A stretch of DNA of 64,000 nt, from the NCBI GenBank assembly GCA_030068075.1, contig CM057826.1, positions 49,816,558 to 49,880,557 of the forward strand, given 5' to 3'. The notes below the pieces were generated by a model. The model was given only the letters and a program-made list of their open reading frames with translations, was not told the origin of the DNA and searched no databases. Made by a program: the position numbers and the translations under genes. Positions 55,805-64,000 of the stretch are shown here, piece by piece. This stretch comes from Paguma larvata (taxonomy: Eukaryota; Chordata; Mammalia; Carnivora; Viverridae). Within the stretch, counting starts at the first letter, position 1, and each line of letters opens with the position of its first letter.

Positions 55805-56939
55805 AGTCTTAGTTTTTTATTCTTTATGTGAATTCTTTCGTCTAGTTTCTAAGTTTCTTCCCAGCTCTTCACTTGTTTGATTTACAGCAACACCTGCTTC
55901 TTCACACCCCAACACTCATATAGGCTCCTGTTTTCCCACAGGAGAAGAAGTTCTGGTTACCAAAGTCAGAGGTGGGTATTCTATTCTTTGTCCTTCTACT
56001 TTAACTTAATTATTTTGCATTTTCCAGCCTTTTCCAGGCAACAGGCCAGATAAGAGCTCATATATATATATATATTAAATTCATGGATTTTTCAAGCTAC
56101 TTAAATTCATCTCTTTAAAACACAGGCTTGAAATAGCTTGCTTTATTCAAGTTGGGTCTCACAACTGGAGTAGGCTAGGGGTATGCATATATGTATGAGT
56201 GAGTCATACATATTTCTTACTGTAGATCCCTCTCTATTGAAGGGTATTTTCCCGTGGTCAAATTCATACAAATTAAAGATATCTCAGAAGTAGCATAGGT
56301 AGCCATTTATAAAGAAGAAGGAGGGTATAAGTAAACAAAGTAAGAAAGATTAATGTGCCCACTTCTAGGAATAATGTGCTGCCTTGCCTGAAAAAGAACC
56401 AAGCACTGTTGTTTCCAATAATGCTTTCATTAATCAAAACCTGGATGTAACTGCATAATGAGGCAAAGAAGCTAATTGATATTAGAATATTGCTGTACTT
56501 TCTCCTTTACTGGCATGAGTGGAAAGCTTGAGGTCTGTACCAGTACCATTCTCTCTGTCTCAAAATATCATAGCTGGGGAGAAAGAAAGGACTAGAGCAA
56601 TTCCCAATGACAGTTCTGCAGATCCCTTCTCAGCCTTGAAAGATGCTCCAAAGATAAATCAGTTTCTCTATTTGTACATGTAGAAAACTTTGCATACTGT
56701 AAAATCATCTTGGATATTTACAAAACCTATTACAAAGTCTCACAGTAAAGAAACCAGTTTACTTTTGTTGAATGCAAAGTTTCTCAAACTACTCTGCTAA
56801 CAATTATAACAATCTACAATAGACTTTGAGGTGGTTAGAGTTACTCTGTTTTCACAGATTCTAGAGTTTCATTTACTTAATTACTAGAATTGTCCAACTC
56901 GAATTCCACAAAGTCAATACCATGGCTTATGTGCTGTCT
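55805..56939. other. Unassigned spacer with a TA repeat
   Basis: Contains (TA)n at about 56060-56075. No repeat family or exon recognised elsewhere. Confidence 0.4.
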
Positions 56940-57000
56940 GTACCTGAGCACAGTGCCTGGTATAGAACTTGTGCTGAGTCGGTCTCAAAAATATTAATTC
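56940..57000 (+). repeat. Possible L2 3' fragment
   Basis: 'gagcacagtgcctggtatag' followed by 'aacttgtgctgagtcggtct' is weakly L2-like. Confidence 0.3.
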
Positions 57001-58399
57001 CATTTTAACTGAACATTTTGCCTGTTGGTGATGTGGACTGTCCCTCTCAGTTTCTGTCAAATTGTGAAGCCATTTCTCAAGAGCTTAGTTGAGCTCCATG
57101 TGGAGTCTATCTTCTAGAACATGTTTGGAACTTATGTAGAGACTCAGTTTCAAGAGAATTCCACATATTTAATTCCCGTTTTTAAACCCAGAATTACCTT
57201 TTACTTGCTCAAAGTTCACTGGTTTTAAGCTTCATGGAATTCTCTCTGGACTTAACTATTACAGTGTTTATTTGGTATAAAAGAAAAGCTATCGTATTAA
57301 AGCTTCCAGCTGTTTCAAGATGACAAAGCTTCTTGGAGCAGTTTTCTTTGTTCTGAGAAGAATCTGTCTCCTTTCAGGAGAGGCTAGATTCAGAAGCCCA
57401 CAGTACCTGCAGGAACTGTTTAATAGGTTGACACACCTAAGCTAAGCTAGAGGTTCAGGCTGGTTGATTTATATAGCTTTAAATGATCATTTTGGAAGGA
57501 AAGAGATGGAAACCAACCGCTTTCCTTTTGGAGAAGTTATTAGAAATTCTCTGATAAATTAGAACAGTTCTAAAAAAGACTTTCTATCAAACAAGGGGCC
57601 TCTAAAAGAAATCAATCATGAGGAAAGAAAAATCCAACAGTCATGATGAAAAAGCTAATTTGGGCAATGAATAGGTAGCCTGTGAGACCAGCATGCCAGT
57701 GCGTAGGGTCAGCTTAGCAATAGGGACTGAACTGGTCAGTATTATCTGAAGGGCTCACGTAGCATAGGGAATTGCAGGAATATCAGCACAGAATCCAGGC
57801 ACATTATACTATGTGGGGCTACGTTTTCGTAGCCATACTATGTATCAGAAATAGAAGCACCTATGAGTCAAAATATGAAATCTTTTAGGAGAAAAATAAC
57901 ATGTTCTAATTCTTTCTGTATGGGAATGGATTGATCCATTTGGCTTGAGTAAGCCTCTAGAAAGCTGTAAAATCGAAGCTTGGGATTGAGGTGATTAACA
58001 GGGTTTTAACAAGATATGTGACTTTATTTTTCATCTGTTCATCTTTTGTTTCCAGAATTGTTCTCATAGCTTTCAAATAATAACCACTTGGCTCTGTACT
58101 CATGGATTCTGTCCTTGTCTTTGAATTCTTTTCATTAAATACTTAAACAGTTACCATTAAAAGAATGTTTATCTTTTGTTGGAGTGAGGAAGGTCTAGTG
58201 AGGAAAGTACCTGTTAAGAAAATATGAATACCACAAAAAGGAGGATAAACTTTCTACCAAAAAGTTTCTTTTTCTGATAAAAATGGGGAAAATATATACA
58301 TTTCTCCCTGGATTACTTTATATAAACCTTTTTTATTTACCAAAGGAATAATCTATCTCTGTTAATTTCTCCAATATTGAGCAAAAATCTGTGCATAAG
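57001..58399. other. Unassigned block (about 1.4 kb)
   Basis: Mixed-composition DNA without recognised repeats, located just left of the solo LTR. It lacks exon-like open frames. Low visible repeat content makes it a candidate for conserved non-coding DNA, but I cannot test this. Confidence 0.4.
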
Positions 58400-58474
58400 T
58401 GTTGGGAGGCAGAGGCCTTGAGAGATGTTGGGAGCAAGAGGCCTTGAGAGATGTTGGGAGCGAGAGGCCTTGAG
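58400..58474 (+). repeat. 26-bp tandem repeat at the LTR 5' end (about 2.9 copies)
   Basis: Three units start at 58400, 58426 and 58452. The unit pattern is TGTTGGGAGCRAGAGGCCTT plus GAGAGA; the first differs slightly (GGCAGAGG). They lie in the presumed U3, where tandem repeats often carry enhancer sites. The spacing is exactly 26 bp between the first and second and between the second and third starts. Confidence 0.93.
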
Positions 58475-58675
58475 TGCAGCCTTTGTCCTGGAGTCGGGAC
58501 CGCAGCCAGGTCGTGTGGGGAGGTTCAGAATGCTTTTGTAAAGTTTGATATAGCAAAATACAGTTTGCTTGGATAGCTGTCACAAGTGCTTCTAGCCAAT
58601 GTCACACTGAGCTTTTATCTCCTGAGAACTTGTGAGAAGAGATGTGCCTCGCACGTACACCACCCTCAGATTGTG

Positions 58676-58699
58676 GATAAATACCCGAGTGAAAATAAA
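58676..58699 (+). promoter_or_regulatory. Putative LTR TATA-like box and polyadenylation signal
   Basis: GATAAATA (58676-58683) and AATAAA (58694-58699) lie 10 bases apart, which suggests a very short R region or the use of another TATA. The assignment is by position and motif only. Confidence 0.4.
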
Positions 58700-58833
58700 C
58701 TCGGGGCTGGTGACGCTTGGGAGCGCCAGCCCTCCCTTAACAACTGTGCCTTGTGTATCAGTTCATCCTCACCCCCCTATCAGGAACCGTTCGATTCTAT
58801 GACGGCTGGTCCGCCGCACATATGTTAGATATT

Positions 58834-58850
58834 AAAACAACAACAACAAC
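58834..58850. repeat. (CAA)n short repeat
   Basis: 'aaaacaacaacaacaacc', about four to five CAA units just right of the LTR. Confidence 0.7.
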
Positions 58851-58974
58851 CTGCTGGTTGATAGGAGGGCAGGAAACAGGGCAGCAACAGGATGATATTC
58901 ATAAAGAAGACCAGACAACTAAAGCAGAGTGGGTATAACAGAATGGAGGGACATACAACCACACATAGGTTTAC

Positions 58975-59275
58975 TCTGTGCCAGGCACTATGCTAAGTGT
59001 TTTCTCATGTATCTGTTCAAGAATTCACCCAACGAAGTTATGAGAAGGTGCTGCTATTATGCCCAATGTAAGCACTAGTGAGGTTATATGCACAAAGTAG
59101 CAGAGCTAGGAATTTGACCACAGGACAATTTAAATTCGGAATTCAAGTTCTCTCTCTCTCTCTCTTTCTCTCTCTTTCTAAGAGCCAAAATAGGAAATTG
59201 GATTCTTAGCCAACTGAGCCACCCAAGTGCCACTAGAACTCAAGTTCTTAACAACTTCACTGTAATACATCTCTT
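58975..59275 (-). repeat. MIR SINE, antisense, split by a SINE remnant
   Basis: 'ctgtgccaggcactatgcta', 'caacgaagttatgagaaggt', 'tagcagagctaggaatttga' and, after the inserted SINE remnant, 'ttcttaacaacttcactgta' follow the MIR reverse-complement order. Confidence 0.8.
59152..59235 (-). mobile_element. Internally deleted CanSINE with TSD, inside MIR
   Basis: Only a CT-rich stretch (59150-59179), a short middle and the head 'caactgagccacccaagtgc' remain, about 84 bases. The 13-bp TSD, GAATTCAAGTTCT at 59139-59151 and GAACTCAAGTTCT at 59236-59248 (12 of 13), shows it is a complete insertion event. The usual GA body is absent and the tail side reads as pyrimidine (CT) rather than A/T-GA on this strand. 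Confidence 0.85.
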
Positions 59276-59875
59276 ATAAAAACTGACATTATCCCTATGA
59301 ACCTCATGAAGTGTCTAAATAAAAAAATACTTTAAAATATATTATACATATAGAGACACATAGATATAAATAGTGTCTTATTTTTAAAATCAAATGACCA
59401 CATTTATAGGTCCAACAGTAAGATGAGTAGTCTATTCTGTCCCTCTCCCATGACTCTTCTGTTCATTTTCCAGCAGCGATGGTAGATAATGCATATTTTG
59501 TATATTATTATTTGGTATTTTAGCACAGATTCCCAGCCTGGTGAATCAACACTATTTGAAGATGACTCTCCCTTTTCAAACAAGTTGGTATCTCTTCCAA
59601 GGGGAAACATTTATCTTCTTCAAATGCTACTATAATTTGGCAGACTGTCAAGAGGCCACGAGGAATGTAGCACCTGGAACCCCAGCTAAGCTATTCAGCT
59701 GTTCATGGCCTCAGTTTCCCCTCTTGTATAATGAAGGTTAAAACAGAATTTTGAAAAACCATCTAGCACTGACATTTTGAAGACCTAGGTTAAGTACAAC
59801 ATTACTTAAGAGATTTATATTTATCTAATATCTGGACCAGTTTCCCTGTTATGACTAGATGATAAATTCTAAGAA
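59276..59875. other. Unassigned spacer
   Basis: No feature identified. Confidence 0.4.
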
Positions 59876-59879
59876 GCAG

Positions 59880-60910
59880 TGCTTAGTTTTTAGAAAATTT
59901 TTTTTGTTGATTATTACATAATTCTATTACAGAGAACATGCTTTGTATGATTTCATGTTTAAAAAATTGTTGATATTTGTTTTATGGTCCAGAATATTGT
60001 CTACGTGCACTCGAAAAAAATGTGGGTTAGTGTTAGGCAGAGCGTTCTATACATGCCAATTCAATTCTCTTGAATTAGTTGATAGTATTGTTCTAGTCTT
60101 CTATATTTTTATTGACTTTTCTATTTACTTAATCTATCAATTACTGAGAAAGGAGAACTGAATCCTCCAACTATAATTACAGTTTGTCCATTTTTCCCTT
60201 CAGTTTTATCAGTTTTTGCTTTGTTTGTCTTTAACTTCTATTGTTAGGTATATAACATTTAGGATAGTTGTGACTTCCTGGTGAACTGACGCTTTATATA
60301 ATTATGTCTTTATGTAATGCCTTCTTTCTTTCTGATAATATTTCTTGTTCTGAAGTCTACTTTTCTGATATTGAGATAAACATTCCAGACTTTGTTTTGG
60401 TAAGTGTTTGCATGTAAAATATTTTTTCCATTCTTTTATTTTTAGTCAAAAGTATTTACATTTAAGCTGTGTTTCTTGTTCACAACATACAATTGGGTCT
60501 TGCTTTTTTCTTTTTTTTAATCTAATTGACAATCTCTATCTTTTAACTGACACGTTAGAACAACTATAATTATTGATATTGTTGGATTTAAATCTATCAT
60601 CTTGCTAGTTGCCTTCTATTTGTTCCCATCTTTTCTCTGTTCCTTTTTCTCTTTTTTGTCTACTCTTAAATTAAATATTTTTATTATTCTATTTTATCTC
60701 CACTACTAGCTTATTATTTAGTGTTTGTCTTAGGGTTTACAATGTGTATCCTTAATTTAACAAAGCATACATTCAAATTATAGTATATGATTTCACACAT
60801 AGAATAAGAATCTTAGAAGACATTACTTTCGGTTTCACTGTCCTATTATTTGTGTTTTTGTTTTCATATTTTACTTTTATGTATGTTATAAAACAAAATA
60901 CATTTTCTTT
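59880..60910 (-). mobile_element. Old L1 ORF2 5' (endonuclease-region) fragment, antisense
   Basis: Matches the reverse complement of the L1 ORF2 5' third: 'tcctccaactataattacag', 'cccttcagttttatcagttt', 'ttctattgttaggtatataa', 'tgtaatgccttctttctttc', 'gtctacttttctgatattga', 'gtgtttcttgttcacaacat'. It is unusual here in being from the 5' rather than the 3' side of ORF2. No frame survives. Confidence 0.75.
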
Positions 60911-61439
60911 CTAATATGCTAACCTGATTCTATTACTTATCTGCTTAAACCCCTTCATTGGATCCTCACTGCCCTAGAAAAAAAAAAAGGAACAAGCTCC
61001 TTATGAAGTGTTCTGATTGCTGCTGATGCATAAGAAATCACCCAATGTTAGGATTTCGGATATAGCAAAATGAGGATAGCTTATCTCTGTTCCACAATGT
61101 TTGGCATTTCATCTGGGAATATTTGAAGACCAGGAGTATCCTGACAAATGAAGGGTGTTATCGTCTAGAGGAGAATTCATTCACATGTCTGGTGGCTAAT
61201 GTTAGCCGTTGACTGGGCATCCATCAGTCAGTGCTTGTCCAAAATACTTATATGTAGCCTCTCTATGGTTTTTTCACATGGGCTAGTTAGGGCTTCCTCC
61301 CTTATTGTGACTGAGTTTCAAAAGCAAATGTCCCCACAGAATAATACAGAAGTGCATGACACTATATAAGCTAGTCTCAGAAATTAGAGTATCTACCTAA
61401 GTTCAAAGGAAGAAAGCACAGAACTTTCATGATTTGATT
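60911..61439. other. Unassigned spacer
   Basis: Contains an A12 tract near 60979; otherwise nothing recognised. Confidence 0.4.
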
Positions 61440-61745
61440 CCTGCTTACATCTCTATGATATTGACTTCACCTGTCTTGAACTCTACTCTCTGGACATACT
61501 AACTTCTTTCCTTTATACCATATTTACTTGCCTCTTGTAAAGAAGACTATCTCTCTCTCTGAAAATACTTTCCCATCACATCCTCCCATCCCTCCTCATG
61601 ATTCCTGGCTAACTTCATCCTAGGTATTTTTTTCCTTACCGCTGATTTCCCTCCAATCTGGGTTGTGCCTCTCTTCTTTTATTTCCGTATCACCCAGCAG
61701 AGTACTTGGAGCATGGTACATGCTCACTAAATATTTGTTGAATGA
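61440..61745 (+). repeat. L2 LINE 3' end, sense
   Basis: 'ttacttgcctcttgtaaaga', 'gattcctggctaacttcatc', 'gtatcacccagcagagtact', 'ctcactaaatatttgttgaa', 'tgaatgg'. Clear L2 3' terminus. Confidence 0.75.
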
Positions 61746-61894
61746 ATGGCTATCTCTCCCAAATTAGAGACATTAGTGTCCAGCTCACCATGATATCCCC
61801 TGAGAGTATAATAGCGCTGACCCAGAGCAGTTGCTCGAAAATATTTGGTGAAAGAATAAAGCACTGTGTTTTCTTGGCGATCTATACGGGACCT

Positions 61895-61938
61895 TTTTTA
61901 TTTTATTTAATTAATTAATTAATTAATTAATTAATTTT
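61895..61938. repeat. (TTAA)n simple repeat
   Basis: Consecutive TTAA units ('ttaattaattaattaattaa') preceded by a TTTTA run; probably polymorphic. Confidence 0.9.
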
Positions 61939-63856
61939 TGAGGATTCATGGGGCTAGGCAGAGATCCTTGAAGAAGGCACCATACTGAGCCAGTCCTATA
62001 CCAACTGTTGCTAACAGAACTCTACAGAGCATGATTCTATTGTGTTAGCATCCCAAAACTTCTACCAGGTTGATTCTCTCTACCTGTCGCTCAAATCAAC
62101 TTGGTCTCTGCTCAAAGGAAAGAAGCTAAACTGGTCACATAAGAACTTGCCAAGCAGAAGCATTCTAAGATTGCTGCCAGAAACTCAGGTAGGGATTGAA
62201 AAGAAGAAATTATGGAGGTTTTCCTCTCTCAAACTGGGCAATAGAGCTATGGAGCTCCTTAATCTTCCTATAAACATTGCTGTGGTAACTGACAGGTAAT
62301 TAGCTATTTATCACACATGCACACAAGCATACTCACACAATTTCAAGCTGGAGTCCTCTGGCTGTAACAGCCTGTAAACATAAGGAAAGGAAATCAATTT
62401 GCACATGGTGCCTAAAATGAAATTTTTGGAAAGCCTTCTCATTGTGAATCTTCTCAGGAAAAAAATATTTATGATGGACAAGCATTACTCAAAATTACAA
62501 TATTCTCAACTGTTCCCTAAACATTCTTTCTGTCACTCCTCTCTTAAAAATAGAATTGGAGTTTAGAGATACAGCTTCAACTTTGAGTTGAGGAGATGAC
62601 AGAAGATGTTGCAAAGCAAAGAGATGGAGATAATAATAGTAACACTAATGGTGAATTCACCTGTTAAGGAAATGTGCAAAGAAACCAAGCTTCCTTTTAG
62701 CCAGAGGTCAAAATGACTAATTATTTTCTTTCTCTTCTCTAACATGCCACATAGTGCTAATATAAAGAAGGAATAAAGAAGGTCGATACTAAAAGAAAGC
62801 AAATTGCTTATTTTGGTCCTAAGCTATATCATTTTATGAGAGGAATACTAAAGCCTATTGTGCATTTTATTCACATAATTTCTGAAATATTTGTATATAA
62901 TAACCTTCTACCCATTTATAATTACATCCTATTTATGCACAATCAAAAGAGGCATTTGGAAGAAAAAACAAGTTCATAATAAGATCTTCAATAAAGATTA
63001 AGAAGGGCCTAATTAAAATTTTTAAGGAGGAATGAACTCTTTCTCAATGCACACTTTATGTCATTTAGGTTTCTTGAAACACAACTTTATTTTGAAAAAG
63101 ACAAACTCCTCCCACCCAAGAAAAAAAACTATGAAGCAATTACCAGAGTATATATTTGTCTTGCTTAAAGGAGCATAGCAACAAATACTTCTGGCACATG
63201 TAGATAGAACCTAAGCTAGCCCAATATTTCTTAAATGATAACACATATCACAGATCAAATGAGCATAAAGATCATGTTTTAGAAATTGTGCTAATATGTT
63301 TCTTAGCAAGGTGCCTGTTCTCCTTGATCACTTCTCCCCAGGAAGCCAAGCCTGGTGTCATACATTAGTAAGGAGTGAGTTTGAAGAAGACAAAGCATCA
63401 AGATAGAGGCAAGAAAGCTATTTTGTAAACTCTTAAAAGGAGTCATGATTGAAATCTCAATGGGTAATGTACCTCTCAATAAACTCTAACATCATGGTTT
63501 ATTATAGTTTTTCAGAGGTATATTAAACAGCAAACAAGCAGGGGTGTGGCTTCTGCCTCCTGACTACAGCACTTGAGATTACCTTGGTGGTTAAAGCAAG
63601 AAATTAAGGCCACTGCCTCGCCTTTCATCATTTTAGCTTCATATTTCCTGGTTGCAGCCTTTACCTTCAATAAGATGGGATTCTAGATTCAAACATCTGT
63701 GAGGAGGGGAAATAATGGGATCCCACAGTAATTCTTGTGGCTTATGGTTTGGTAGGAAGAGGACACACATATATACACCCCAATTAAGTTGACTTCGATG
63801 CAATTCCTATTGGGAAGAGCAGATGCCACATGACTCAGTATCACTCCCTTGGCCTC
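61939..63856. other. Unassigned block (about 1.9 kb)
   Basis: No family recognised. The 85-codon plus-strand frame at 62042-62299 is the best open frame, but it has no motif. A GT-containing 'ctcaggtaggga' at about 62187 looks like a splice donor only by chance-level similarity. The 62563-62802 (-) frame is similar in quality. Confidence 0.4.
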
Positions 63857-64000
63857 TGCTATGGACTGAATTGTGTGCCCTCCAGATTCATATGTTGAAG
63901 CCCTAATGCCCCAATGTGATTTATGACAGTGCCATAAGGAGGTAATTAAGGTTAGATGAGGTTGCATAAGGGTAGGTCCCTTATCCAATGGGAATAGTGT
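63857..64000 (+). mobile_element. ERVL-MaLR LTR, 5' part, cut by the window end
   Basis: 'tgctatggactgaattgtgt', 'cagattcatatgttgaagcc', 'ctaatgccccaatgtgattt', 'ataaggaggtaattaaggtt', 'gatgaggttgcataagggta' are the standard MaLR LTR 5' half. The antisense frame 63689-63988 is a shadow. It is the same broad family as 1671-2042, in the opposite orientation. Confidence 0.85.

Larger units (their letters stand above)
58400..58818 (+). mobile_element. CpG-rich endogenous retrovirus solo LTR, probably class II
   Basis: A 419-bp unit begins TGTTGGGAGG and ends CCGCCGCA (the TG...CA LTR rule). It has a TATA-like GATAAATA at 58676-58683, a polyadenylation signal AATAAA at 58694-58699 and a GT-rich stretch beyond ('tgtgccttgtgtatc'). 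It holds about 16 CpG sites in otherwise CpG-poor DNA, so decay by deamination is limited. Six-base flanks CATAAG (58394-58399) and CATATG (58819-58824) match in 5 of 6 positions; 6-bp TSDs are usual for class II (ERVK/betaretrovirus-like) insertions. No viral gene or primer-binding site follows, so it is a solo LTR. Confidence 0.75.

Noticed and set aside
58400..58474. Tandem repeat considered as a CRISPR-like array
   Set aside because: Only about three contiguous 26-bp units with no spacers, inside an LTR in mammalian DNA.
58676..58820. CpG-rich patch considered as a gene promoter or CpG island
   Set aside because: The TG...CA frame, the AATAAA and the near-TSD fit an LTR better. No exon or long frame follows.
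62042..62299. 85-codon open frame with a splice-donor-like 'caggtaggga' inside
   Set aside because: No domain, no start context, and one GT motif is not evidence of an exon. A frame of this size is expected by chance in 64 kb.

Overview
This is a window of nuclear genomic DNA from a carnivoran mammal, most likely a cat-family (felid) species. The main evidence is about seventeen copies or fragments of a tRNA-Lys-derived SINE. Its head reads GGGGCACCTGGGTGGCTCAG on one strand and GAGCCACCCAGGTGCCCC on the other, and its body is CT/GA-rich. That is the feliform CanSINE (SINEC_Fc-like). Two L1 3' ends share sequence typical of carnivoran L1. The DNA is AT-rich and CpG-poor and is dominated by repeats. 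I found no protein-coding exon, tRNA, rRNA or CRISPR array that I can defend. The longest open frames are decayed L1 ORF2. The window looks like a gene desert or the inside of a large intron.

Layout. 1-6.5 kb: old L2, MIR, an MLT2 LTR, a MaLR LTR and MER5A-like relics. 6.5-14 kb: an L1 3' end, one SINE, then an ancient sense-strand L1 (9.69-13.34 kb) carrying two SINEs. 14.4-17.4 kb: a dense young cluster with a SINE that carries a 3' transduction, a SINE split by an L1, and an inverted SINE pair. 17.4-24.3 kb: mostly unassigned, with one 1.6-kb L1 (19.65-21.23 kb) whose ORF2 tail stays in one frame with two stops. 24-31 kb: an MLT1-type LTR, MIRs and an old L1 interrupted by an LTR-like repeat. 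31-38.8 kb: microsatellites, five SINE copies or fragments, an inverted L1, a hAT relic and an L1 with an internal SINE. 39-51 kb: L2 and MIR relics, old L1 3' ends and three SINEs. 51-64 kb: an ERVL-like LTR, an L1 with a 5' inversion flanked by a perfect target-site duplication (TSD), one SINE, a CpG-rich solo LTR with 26-bp tandem repeats, an L1 endonuclease-region fragment, an L2 and a MaLR LTR cut by the window end.

Nothing here works as an operon or pathway. The biology is that of retrotransposition. SINEs borrow L1 machinery, as shown by poly-A/T tails and 7-18-bp TSDs. Several insertions record their order by nesting (SINE in MIR, SINE in L1, L1 in SINE, LTR in L1, L1 in L2). I do not see an undescribed functional system. 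The best leads are structural: the transducing SINE, the two inverted L1s, the L1-in-SINE nest and the CpG-rich solo LTR. Family names rest on remembered consensus features, not on a database search, and boundaries without a stated TSD are approximate.
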